64,000 nucleotides of DNA from Cristatella mucedo (Eukaryota > Bryozoa > Phylactolaemata > Cristatellidae): NCBI GenBank assembly GCA_009760855.2, contig WPIO01000001.1, positions 5,788,001-5,852,000 of the forward strand, given 5' to 3'. The notes beneath the pieces are model-generated. The model had not been told where the DNA came from and ran no database searches. It saw only the letters and a program-made list of their open reading frames with translations. Each line of letters starts with the position of its first letter. Position 1 is the stretch's first letter. The translations under genes were made by a program, and so were the position numbers. Shown in pieces: positions 11,210 through 21,480 of this stretch.

Positions 11210-12755
11210 TAATAATGCACTTGATAAAGCGCCCTCAGAGAACTCAATCTCTCTCTCTAGGCGCTTTACATTTGCCGCAAAGGGAAATGCAATTGAATGG
11301 TGAGTAATATCATGCTTGATAAACAAAACAAAATGAATAACATGGTTACGGGTGACATGCACAGGGTCAGCATGCAAATGTGGTTAGTGGCAGCATGCAC
11401 AGTGTCAGCATGCATAAGCACATGAAGGACGAATCACAGGGAGCAATTGCATGCTGTCCTAAATAAATGTGTTTTTAAGTTCTTTTTAAATGTGGTCAAG
11501 TCAGGGGATGTTCTGACGCAGGTCGGGAGGGAGTTCCAGGCTTTGGGAGCATATGAACTAAATGCACGGTCTCCAAAGGATTTAAGGTTTGTACGAGGTA
11601 TTTGAAGACTGTTGGATTCCGAAAAGCGGGTGGAACGATGCTTGGCTTGATGGGGGAGTAGATCTGAGAGATAGGCTGGAGCCAAAGAATGAAGGGACCT
11701 AAAAGTGAGCGACAAAACCTTGAAGTCAATCCGTTGCTTGACTGGTAGCCAGTGCAGGTCGGCGAGAAGCAGAGTAATGTGGCAACTGCGACGCTCACGA
11801 CAGACAAGCCTAGCTGCAGAGTTTTGCACCAGCTGCAATCGCCTGATCGCACATGCTGGTAGGCCAGTAAGCAGTGAGTTGCAGAAGTCGAGACGGGATG
11901 TCACGAATGCATGGACCAACTTAGACGTGGTAAAATTATCTAAACAATCCCAAATTTTAGCAATGTTATGTAGCTGACAATAGGCAGACTTGATTGCAGT
12001 GTTGATCTAGTCGTCTAAAGAGAGAGGTCGCTTTGCATCATGACACCTGAATTTCTAGCTGATTCAACAGAAGATAAGCTGGCATAGCCAATTTTGAGCG
12101 CCAGCCTTTCAAATTTCTGAATCACACTTTGCTTGCTCATGACATCATCACGATGTAATCCATACATGCAGCAAGTGAATTGAGAGAATTTGAGGTTTGA
12201 CGAAGACTGGGAGGGATCAAAGCAAAGGTACAACTGAGTGTCATCCGCATAAAAGTGAAAGCCTAGATTGTGCTTGGCAATCACATCAGCAAGAGGGAGA
12301 GTATAAACCGTGAAAAGAACCGGACCTAGCACGGAGCCCTGAGGTACCCCATATTTCAGAGGTACCTCAGATGATCTTTGTCCATTCACGTCAATACTCT
12401 GGAGTCTCCCACTGAGATAGGATCTGAACCACTGCAGAGCAGTGCCAGTGATGCCCAGGCGAGATGAGAGGCGCTCTAGAAGAATTTTGTGATCGATGGT
12501 ATCAAAAGCTGCCAAAAGATGGAGCAAAACAAGCAGAGACACTCTACCCATGTCTGCATTCCTAAGTAGGTCGTTATATACCCTACGCAATGCTGACTCT
12601 GTGGAGTGATTAGCTCTAAAGCCAGACTGGAACTTACTAGCAAGGTGTGAGGTTTCGATATATGAGTTCAGCTGGTCTGCCACGACCCGTTCCAGTGTCT
12701 TTGATAGGAATGATAGAAGGGAGACTGGGCGGTAGTTGCTTAAGTTCTCTTGGTC
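11210..12755 (-). mobile_element. LINE A copy A4: longest RT copy, L2/CR1-like non-LTR
   Basis: Read on minus from 12755: NYRPVSLLSFLSKTLERVV (RT start), SKFQSGFRANHST, LLAAFDTIDHKILLERL (first catalytic Asp region), [12 protein letters not shown], and the catalytic YADDTQLYL near 12250. One frame is open from 12683 to 12015. After a frame break near 12015 it continues from 11919 to 11434 with [39 protein letters not shown] and APKAWNSLPTCVRT. The 3' UTR ends at 11210 with ATTATT (AATAAT on plus). The endonuclease and ORF1 are missing (5' truncation). It encodes reverse transcription for target-primed retrotransposition. It is the best family reference here but not functional. Confidence 0.88.
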
Positions 12756-13025
12756 TAGTGTGCATTATTACTAGTATCAGTACTATTATCAAAAGCACTA
12801 TTAAAAAATCGCAGTTCATTTTGATCTAAGTTGAGATAAGAGAATAGACATGTGTATAAAAGTGAACCAGCAATTCTTTGGCTAGATTAAGCAAGTCGGA
12901 TGCAAAAAAGGCAGTTGTTCAAGTAAAAACTTGAAGGTGACCGGCCTGCTTTGCTTTATTATCATTATGATGCACAGCAGCCAAGTTAGCAACGCGAACA
13001 CCCATCATATGACATTCACTGACTA
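12756..13025. other. No gene recognised
   Basis: A short AT-rich spacer between the truncated 5' end of LINE A4 and the last exon of the methyltransferase pseudogene. Its left part has interrupted ATTATTACT-like bases. The pseudogene's 3' flank lies here and resembles the flank after the intact gene near 62443-62480. Confidence 0.4.
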
Positions 13026-13780
13026 TCACGAAGTAGGCTTCCTTCCCAGCAATAGAAGACTTGGATAGTAGATGCTAAGTTTGACATCAGTGTCAGAGGT
13101 TTCTCCCAGGGCAGTCAGCAGTCTACAATCACAAAAATCAGTGCTTCATGCTGAGGAACACTTTCGGTATCAATCGCTACCGATGATCCGAAGGCCAAAG
13201 AAAGTCTTGAGTCCAGCGATTGCAGCAGAGTCTATCGACTGTGCAACGATCGTGCAAAAGGACCTAGGGCCAACAGCCAGGCGTGCTGAGCATAATGCTT
13301 GCTTCACAGCTCTACTCGAATACCTAGTCGCACAACATAAATAAATAGGCACACGTCTTTATATGCACAGATAGTAAAAACACAAGTCTGAATAATCAGC
13401 CTAAGAATCCATCACCTAACCAGCAAGAGTACGATCGAATCAAACAAAGTACTTTCCGACTCCTGTCAAGATGAATAAACTTGATTCCGGCCATTTTACT
13501 TTCAGCAGCTAGATAATCACAGGGATGACATCAAAACAATACATCAAAATCGTATCAATGGTACAACAAGAGAAAGTGCGTCATCCCTACCCAGCACTAA
13601 TCTTCTGCAAGCACTACGTCTCTGGCTGTGCCTTCAATTTTGCTTGGCAGGCTGACAATGTAGTGAGGTGCATAACAACCTCACGGACGCTTAGGACATT
13701 TTCAAACAGGATAGTATGCTTACAGTCTGACCTCAGCTTGATGCGCGCAGCCAGAGGAAGGGAGTGGGGGAGAGAGTGGA

Positions 13781-13896
<116 letters not shown>

Positions 13897-15096
13897 AAGT
13901 AGCCGTCAGGAAGCATCACAGAGGAAGCAAAACTGCTCCGAAAGTCAAGAAATAGTGATAAGACTGCTTACTGCAGCCAGTGAGCTGTGCCACTGCTGAT
14001 CGTGTGACCATCAGCAGCACTAGCCAAATCAGCAGTCGAGAGGAGGCAGCAGCTAGCCTCCAGGGTGGATCTCAGTGTTACAAGCAAAGGGGGCTTCGGT
14101 GTCCGGGTGACCCTCTGCCCGACATCAGCTGGCGGTCGCATCACCAGACGGCCGAACCGCAACATGTGGCAGCCGCGAACTTTTCCATCAGGCATCTAGT
14201 CGACCAAGATTGTCACCACGATGAAAGGCTGCGTGCTGTTGACACAGCTGTACTGGTTTGCCACTCTGGGGATGCAAAGGGGTCTGCATCGATTACGGAC
14301 AATCACGGCAGGCTCAATCGCAGAGAAAGTTGTGGTGCCCCAAAGTGAGGGAAAAATGTCACCGCATGAGCAGGAACAATCCTTGTGAGAACAAGAGACA
14401 TGTCATAGAGCTGCAGACACTATAGAGAGGTGCGATGCTATCTCGGAGTGTCAATGTTTTCTCTGCCATTTGCTTAGTTTACTATTATTGTACTTCGCCA
14501 GCATATCTATTACGCTCCTGGGTTCTTCATGTGTGACACTACAAGGGCTAAAAAAAGACCAGCTACTTTTTCAGCCGAATGGTGGTCGTGCGGCTAAATA
14601 ACTTGCAAAAAATACCACCATAGCAGCGCCGTGGTAAAGACGATGCTTGTTTTTTTTTGCTATCCGACCACCATTGAGCAACACGAAATTAACTAAGCAG
14701 CATAGGAAGGAGTCAGGGTTGAATATGTTAAAACATGGTGGAAGCAAGGAGAAAGCATTATCATTATTTCTCTAGTATTGAAAAGGTTCAGTCAGGAGAT
14801 GCAAATAACGAGTGGCAAAAATGGCACTCAAATTAAGGCACAAGCAAAAATTACTCCGCGCCCGACTGCATGCAGGCAGGCTAGGAAAATTGCAGACAGT
14901 TTTATTACTAGTTACTGGCCTGAGTGTACTTAAGTTGAAAGAGGCTTCACTGACACTGACCGATAAGTGACGTAAAATGCCGGAGGGGGCATACAGGAGA
15001 TGGCTAACGTTGCTATTGGCTGTGGCACATTATTTTCAGTGATTCTGAGCTACCTACCACTTCGTAGCACTTGCCCGGCTGCCCACTTAACTTTCA

Positions 15097-15250
15097 CTAG
15101 GTGAAGTCTGTTGTCACCACTGCACACCTGTCACTATGCACACCGAAAGCCGCACTGGCTTCGAAAGCACCATAGAAGAGATTTTCCAGTGGGACACCCA
15201 CTCAGTCGTTGTTACTTTGTGGAGTTACAGATGGATAAGCAGTACATGGC
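15097..15250 (+). mobile_element. LINE B copy B3, 3' end
   Basis: It contains CACCGAAAGCCGCACTGGCT, CACCATAGAAGAGATTTTCC and TTTGTGGAGTTACAGATGGA, the LINE B 3' terminus as in B1. It lies in intron 4 of the methyltransferase pseudogene, antisense to it. Confidence 0.65.
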
Positions 15251-15924
15251 AGAACATAACCAAGGACAAACAGTACAACATTCACAACATGCTATCCCAA
15301 TGCCTGCAGAAATGGAATTCAAAGAAATTCCGTGCAGAGCTTTCAGTTGCACTCAGCTCCCAGACTCCCTAGTTGAAAGTACAGCCACATCCTAACTGGC
15401 AGGCAAGAAGCAGTAGCTGCTGCTATTAAGGGTCAAGCAGCAGCAGTAGCACAGCCCAGTAACTTATCTTGTCTTCATACGGTATTTGAAGCTCTGGGGC
15501 CGTGTAAGCATTGTCAACGTAGCTTCGTCGATTTACCCAGAAGTCTTCAACTGCCTGTTTGTAAAACTGTAAACAAGATGACTCAGACATATACAGATTT
15601 TTGTTTTGTAAACCGAGTTCTCCAACATTGGTAACAAAGAAGTTTGCCATTTAGCAAAGAAGATTTCAGAAAAGCTTTTATTTCTTGAAAAACAGAGTAG
15701 AATAAGTTATGGACTCAGATCGTAATAACACATAGGTTATCCAAAACACAATATAGCTCTTATATAGCCCTTGCTTGCCACAGACAATGAAAATGCACAC
15801 GAAAATGTGCTGTCAATTAGCTCACGCAGCGATTGCGACTTCACACATTACTTATTTTAAGAAACTGCTAAATTATTTATTAAAGCTATGCACCCAACGA
15901 AGCCGTATCGTGATTAAGTCCTAT

Positions 15925-16055
15925 GCCGGGGTTATGGCTGCTAGTCGGCAAGGTCAGCTTAATGCCGTGATTACCTACTGGGTCTTACCACAGGGGGAAG
16001 ATGCTTGCTCGTCACGACCCAGGTCGTGGGTTCAAGCCCTCCACTGGCAAATCCT
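15925..16055 (+). mobile_element. SINE S2-like copy (tRNA-derived)
   Basis: A tRNA-like head with GATGCTTGCTCGTCACGACC and the strong B box GTGGGTTCAAGCCC lies just upstream of LINE A5. It resembles the head of the better S2 copy at 43590-43765 (GTGGGTTCGATTCC). The S2 3' part is not visible before the LINE begins. The A box is weak. Confidence 0.5.
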
Positions 16056-16059
16056 TACT

Positions 16060-17075
16060 GGTTATGGGCAAACCGTGTTGATTCCGAAAGTGGAAAGATT
16101 AGCACTCACAATCGGCTCTGCTGGCACACGTCCTGTTGAATCTGCACGAAATCTAGGCGTCCTGTTCCAAAGTGAACTTTCACTAGACCACCACATCAGC
16201 TTCACACTGAAGTCTGCCTACTTTTAACTACATAACACCGCTAAAAATTAGGCTCGCCTAGACAGGGATACCACATCTAAACTCGTCCATGCATTTGTGA
16301 CATCCCGTCTTGACTTCTGTAACTCATTGCTTGCTGGTCTACCAGCCTGTGCAATCGGGTGCTTACAGCTGATGCACAACTCTGCAGCTAAGCTTGTCTG
16401 TCGTCAGCATTGCAGTTGCCACATCACACCACTTTTCGCCGATTGCACTGGCTTCCAGTCAAGCAGCGCACCGACTTCAAGGTTCGGTTCCTCACTTTTA
16501 GGTCTCTCCATTCTTTGGCTCCAGCCTACCTATCAGATCTACTCTCTCACTAGGCTAGCATCGCACCACATGCATTTCTGAATTAAATCGTTTAACTAAA
16601 TATAGTACGAACCTCAAATCCTTTGAGACCGTGCCTTCAGTTCGTATACTCCTATAGCCTGGAACTCACTCCCGACTTGCGTCAGAACATCCCTTGACGT
16701 GACCACATTAAAAAGAAGCTAAAACGCATCTCTTTGGCATAATATTTTGTGGGTTCACGCGATTCGTCTTTTGCATGCTTACACATGCTGACGCTGTAAG
16801 TGAAGCCACTAACCATAGTTGCATGCTGACCCTTTGCATGTCACCTCTAACCATGTTATATTAGTTGACGTTGAGCATGCTACTGCTAACCATTCGATAA
16901 TAATAATAATAGTAATGCACTTGATAAAGCGCCCTCAAAGAACTCAATCTCTTTCTAGGTACTTTACATTTGCTAACGATTCAATCATGCTTACTTTGCA
17001 GCAAATGTAAAGTGCCTAGAAAGAGATTGAGTTTGCAGAGAGTTCTATATAAAATGTATTATTATTAATATACTG
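16060..17075 (+). mobile_element. LINE A copy A5 (C-terminal RT plus 3' end)
   Basis: It starts in the region after the RT palm (SARNLGVLFQSELSLDHHIS), continues with [19 protein letters not shown] in a frame with several breaks, and ends in the LINE A 3' UTR and an (ATT)n tail near 17065. It lies in intron 3 of the methyltransferase pseudogene, antisense to it. It is interrupted near its end by the tiny copy A6. The [10 protein letters not shown] and CRQHCSC variants link it to A3 more than to A1/A4. Confidence 0.78.
16896..16975 (-). mobile_element. LINE A copy A6: ~80-base 3' stub nested in A5
   Basis: An inverted stub consisting of the AATAAT tail, GCACTTGATAAAGCGCCCTC and the stem up to ACATTTGC. 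It is flanked by GCTAACCATTCGAT and GCTAACGATTCAAT, a likely target duplication of about 14 bases with two mismatches. Confidence 0.75.
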
Positions 17076-17079
17076 CCCA

Positions 17080-17165
17080 CTTCAAACAATGTTGATAGCA
17101 TTTAAGGCTCTTATGCTGCTATACGAATGAGTCTGTTAACTCAACCAATATTTTTTATTAGCTTA
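17080..17165 (+). mobile_element. SINE S2 3' end fragment
   Basis: It contains GATAGCATTTAAGGCTCTTA and TGCTGCTATACGAATGAG, like the S2 3' end (GATAGCCGTTAAGGCTCTTC). It sits directly after the tail of LINE A5. Confidence 0.45.
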
Positions 17166-18079
17166 GCCCTAATGATCATCGCACTGCTGCTATCGTGCTT
17201 GAGTTAACGGTTCATTGTGATAGAAAAAGCTCATACTAAGAGATGGGCATCAGGCAGCGATTGGGATCTTAATTTGTCTACTTACTGCATCAATTATGTC
17301 GTTTAGTGCCTCGGCATGTAGTGGATTACATAATCTGATCACGCTATAGCCGTAGGCTGCAATGACTCTACCTGGGCAAAGCACCCTATCACATTCACGG
17401 TAGAATGCCTCGAAGTCCAACCAGTGCAGTGCCTGCGCCACCGTTATCAGGTCAGCGCTGCTTGCTGGCAGAGGCATTTGCTCTGCAGTCGCCACCCTAA
17501 AATAAAATGAAATAAAAGTCACGAGCTCGACACATTTAGAGCGTGCGTAGCAGCTGAAATCTAGCCAAGCTGTCCAGTGGCAGCTGCAGCACATGGCAAG
17601 CAGAGCTATCTAGACGGATGAGTCCTACCTGAATCTCACGTTAGCATACTGATTTGCTGATATCGCCTGATCTATCTGAGCTTTGCTTGGGTCGAAGCCG
17701 ATTATCCCTGTGAAGTACGGCGCGAGCCCAAATGTTGACTGTCCACTGCTGCAGCCAACATCCACCGCACAGCCCAGATTTGTCTGGAACAGGAGGTAGA
17801 GCACAAGACTCGCAGAGCGTTAAATATTGTATACGTGAAGCACATGCCGACATCACAGACCACGTCAGGAAGTGGGCTTTTGGCTATTGCAGCCCTTTAC
17901 AAATCCATTGCTCATTAGGTATTAATCTGGCTTGCTGCTCAACTGTGGAACCGGTGTTTGGGTGATAACAGCATCTCAGCATTGCTAGCAGTTGGCAATG
18001 TAGCTAAGGCAGCCAATTTTGCTGGCTTCTCTTGGCTTGGCCAAGTCCAATTGCATATGCCTAGGCATGTCACATGCAC

Positions 18080-18250
18080 CTAATGATCTGTTCATTACGA
18101 TTTGTCCTCTGTGTGCTTATGCTCGCCGGTGGTGTACATGCTATCACTAGCCAATTGTCATGCTTCCATGGCAGCATATGTAAAGCATCAAGAAAGAGAT
18201 CCTGTTCTCTGCAGATACTTTGCAAATATCTTATTCTTATTATTACTCTG
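18080..18250 (+). mobile_element. LINE A copy A7, 3' UTR fragment
   Basis: It has GTGTGCTTATG, GGCAGCATATGTAAAGCATC and AAGAAAGAGATCCTGTTCTC, then a short TTATTATTAC tail. It lies in intron 1 of the pseudogene but antisense to it, whereas the LINE A copy in intron 1 of the intact gene is in sense. The two insertions are therefore independent. Confidence 0.65.
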
Positions 18251-18742
18251 GTGTGTGATTAGTGTAGAGACGTTTGCTATACTGGTAAGAACGGCTCCGT
18301 ATGGTAATTGCAGCTATTGTATATCGATGCTAGTGTTGCTCTCCAGCCACCTGCTATCAGGACAGCATCGATAGTCACCGATGGTCTCAGGGACTCGTTC
18401 TCAATTAATCAATGGCTGGGTAGCCCCTGCGTAGGGATGCTACCCTATCTGTTATACCTTATCAAGGCAGCAGGCTTTGAACTACACGTGAAAATGACCA
18501 AGGGCCTTGCCAACCCAACCTTCAGCAGGGCAGGTAGAGGAGGCGACAGGCCTGAGGGGCATGAAGGTGGGGGAGGGAAGACGGGCCTGGAGAAGGTGAA
18601 GCAGAGAAAGCGTTTGGGGAGACAGACTCATCTGCTTGGAAGTGAAGTCCACAAGCCGAGCAAGCAGCTGTTCTGGATAGGAAGGACGGTATTTAGCGTA
18701 CAGCTGGGCATGCTGCTCCCCTTCGAAGTGTCTGTGTGCCAT

Positions 18743-19519
18743 GCTGCATCGGCTCGCAGAGAGCTGCAACGTCCGACAACGCTCGAAGGGCTTACGGCAG
18801 GCGTGACGTCTGTGCCATTGCCCCTTTAATTCCTGCAACAGACACGACCAGCAGGTTGCAGTGTCAGTAGTTGTGGTGGCAGAAATGATTCAGCAGGTTT
18901 TGCATGGCTGCAGATCAAATAAAACACAATGTGAACATCGGGAAACTAGCAGATCGTTGCTTGACAAAATGATTGCTTTAATGTGAAACATGCAGCTCTG
19001 ATGCTGAGCCTAATGGAGGGCTTCTATGCAGGACCAGCAGCAGAGCCAATGACTCGTGGCAGCAGGGGCAAAGGTTGACTCGGTCGGCCAGGTACCACAG
19101 AGCTTGCCATGATCAGAATGAAATCAGGAATGCTGTTCATAATCGAAATGACTAGCAGAGATGAAGGTTAGGTGGTCCTAAGCAAAAAGCTTCCGGAGTG
19201 CAATAGAAGCCGCGTGTGGCAGCAAAGGCAACCGTCTCGGGTAAACGTGGGCAAGCCGGCGATGTTAGCGACTCCCGCAGCTAGACAAAAGCTGTCAGCG
19301 CCTAATACCAGAGCCGATTTGCGAGAGATCCATCCGGCAGCTGTGCAAAATGACGGGTCTGGGCCGGATCGGAGAGAGAAACTTCGCGAGCTCTTTCCAT
19401 CCAGCACCATTACTGGTAGCAGCTGGATACAGGGGCCATCCGACATGGGCCATCCGACATGGGCCATCCGACATGGAAATAACTCATCTCATGTAAGAAA
19501 AAGATAGTGATAAGCTTAT
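18743..19519. other. Flank upstream of the methyltransferase pseudogene; 14-base triple repeat
   Basis: Homology to the intact gene's 5' UTR is visible for ~60 bases (GTCGGACGTTGCAG) and then stops, so the TATA element of the intact gene has no counterpart. Further up, GGGCCATCCGACAT is repeated three times in tandem at about 19434-19475. No other gene recognised. Confidence 0.5.
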
Positions 19520-20405
19520 GAGTTATATTTTTTTTATCTGATATTCGGAGTGGCCGGGCATTGGAGCTCATCAGAGCCTGCAGGGCTGGCCAAGCCGATG
19601 GGAAATATTTAAAAATGCTTCCCTGAACGGTTTCCTAAAAATATGTAACGGCACACAATTCATGACAACTTACCGCTGACTGGTTTTAATTTTGGGGCAG
19701 GTGCCAGGCTCGAGTAGTAACTTGCCGTCATTTGTGGGAATGACCAGTTAAAACTCTTAAGTTTTGATGCTCGCTGTCCCAATAAAAGCATACAATCGCC
19801 GAATGGCTAGCGCTAGATAGCAAGCGTTGGTTACTGCTGGCTAGCCTCCTGCTTAGACAGCTTAGACATTTTGTCTGCTCCTCTCCGGCTTCTACGAGAT
19901 CTCTGTGTAAGGCACTCGAACCTCGTGACTGAGGTCGTGGGTCCGAGCCTTGTAGCAGGCAATTCTGCGTGACTGCTGCCAGCGGGGCGACAGCACCCTA
20001 GGCTCATCTGCCGCTATATGCACGAAGGAGCAGTTACTCGAGCTATATTTTGTCTTCTTTATATACAAGACCTTTCCTTCGGTCCGAAGCACGCTCTTCG
20101 TAACTCAAATGCACATCGCATTATCCGTAGCTGTTTTGAAATGCCCCCAGAAGCTAGTTCAAAGTCCTTGACCTCTTCTCTCGAACGAAGAAAAGCGAGC
20201 TCGTGTCTCGATGGCCGCTGCTGACTAAGAAATGCCCCGATGCTGACATTATAACGCTAGCTCGGTCCTGAAATGGATTATAAATCCGAGGCCCAATTCT
20301 GAGCTCTGCTTTCTTAGCCCCGGCGGACGGGAGACACGACGAGTTGCATAAGTAGCACAGATGTCACACGCGCTACAGGCGTACCGGCGTTCTAATTTTA
20401 AGCCT
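19520..20405. repeat. Repeat D, copy 2
   Basis: A direct-orientation partner of 4557-5515, about 15 kb away. It keeps a tRNA-like block (AACCTCGTGACTGAGGTCGT, GGGTCCGAGCC) near 19919-19950 that is rearranged in copy 1. It lies inside the upstream part of the inverted methyltransferase duplication, so it arrived after that duplication or was lost from the other side. Confidence 0.65.
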
Positions 20406-21180
20406 TTGCTTTTCGGATAAATGGACGCGTAATCAGCTTAGCTAGCCTAACCGCTGCAGACCTGGTCTGGACCGGAGGTACTCCTTGGGGACATGGCCGT
20501 GAGCAAGAGTGTATAAGAAGTCTATTGGGGCTCAATGGCTGACTCTGCTATGGATATTTAGCGATACAACGACGATGGGTGCTCAGACCTTCCCGTAGCC
20601 AGTGGCACAAACGGTTGTTCATTGAATGAGCAAGACGAGACGACCGACCAATAATAGGGAGACGTAAGCTGGAAGCGGCAATTATTGGCTCGCTTGTGCG
20701 CCTGGGACATTGCATTCTTCCAGGTGTCTCGCGGCAGTTGATGGCCGCGTCAATAGAGACTGCTTAGTGCAGTCGCAACTTACTCCTGACTGGAATTTTT
20801 GTAAAAAGGTGGTTGCATCGGTGATCCTATGACTTGAAAATCGGGCTAATCCTCTGACTCGGCAATTTGACTTGATAATCAGGTGGCTTTCCGGCAAGTG
20901 GCATCGATGGCCTTCGCATGGGATCCTAGGGGTCTCAAGACCACTCGTCTGAAACTCTCAGAGGAAGTTCCTACCTCTACTTTTTGATCCCGAATTCCCA
21001 AAGCGTTGACTTCCGTTTAAAAATTACCTTTGCAACGCTAAATTGTGATCGATCCTTTTCAGAAAATGTCAATCTTGTTACTAGATCGCTCGATCCTTCT
21101 CCCAGTAAACCGGGCTCAACGGACTACCTGTGTTGCTTGTGGTCGACATGTATTATTGTTATATATTAGAAGCTCACTCG
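20406..21180. other. Unrecognised DNA with a remnant of the inverted duplication
   Basis: No gene. Bases about 20870-20970 (GATAATCAGG, GGCATCGATGGCCTTCGCAT, TAGGGGTCTCAAGACC) match the reverse complement of about 58295-58395, which lies upstream of the intact methyltransferase gene. This extends the inverted duplication past the exons. Confidence 0.5.
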
Positions 21181-21184
21181 GCCG

Positions 21185-21480
21185 CCTGACCAATATGTAT
21201 GCTAGGCAAAACCTAGGATTTCACTTCTATGCAGATGACACTCAGTTGTACCTTTGCTTTGATCCCCTCCCAGCCCTCCAGGACGTCGAATTCTCTCAAC
21301 TTCCTCCTTCGCTGGAATGTATTGGTGACATCCAAAAGTTGATGGCAGCATACATTCTTAGATTGAATGATGATAAAACCAACTCATGGGCAAACCAAGT
21401 GTGATTCGGAAATTGGTAAGGTCACAATCGGCTCCGCCAGCATATATCTTGTTGAATTTTCACGAAATCTAGGTGCCATC
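21185..21480 (+). mobile_element. LINE A copy A8, internal RT fragment with YADD
   Basis: It encodes ARQNLGFHFYADDTQLYL, then CFDP and MAAYILRLNDDKT, the catalytic palm and the segment after it, truncated on both sides. Unlike most copies it lacks the 3' end, so it is probably a broken remnant rather than a normal 5' truncation. A ~35-base degenerate tandem repeat built on CTTGGAAGGG follows (21525-21630). Confidence 0.75.

Larger units (their letters stand above)
8010..11210 (+). mobile_element. LINE A copy A3: RT remnant split by three insertions
   Basis: Pieces of one plus-strand RT copy read in order. About 8010-8163 ends in the D-x-IDH region (FDIDHQVLLKSLSS). 8625-8867 carries ITGTALQWFRSYLSG, then [13 protein letters not shown] and [11 protein letters not shown], where the YADD motif has decayed to YAFN. 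8976-9736 carries [17 protein letters not shown] and QNSAARLVC. 10969-11210 carries the LINE A 3' UTR and a short tail. The gaps are filled by LINE A2 (8164-8624), LINE B2 (8868-8975) and an unrelated insertion (9737-10968). Stops and frame changes make it inactive. The order of pieces matches copy A4 on the other strand. Confidence 0.75.

Noticed and set aside
15925-16055. Possible functional tRNA gene (also heads at 31180, 36248, 37805 and 43590)
   Set aside because: B boxes are good but no complete cloverleaf with paired acceptor ends was found, and each head is fused to a repeated tail, so they are SINEs.
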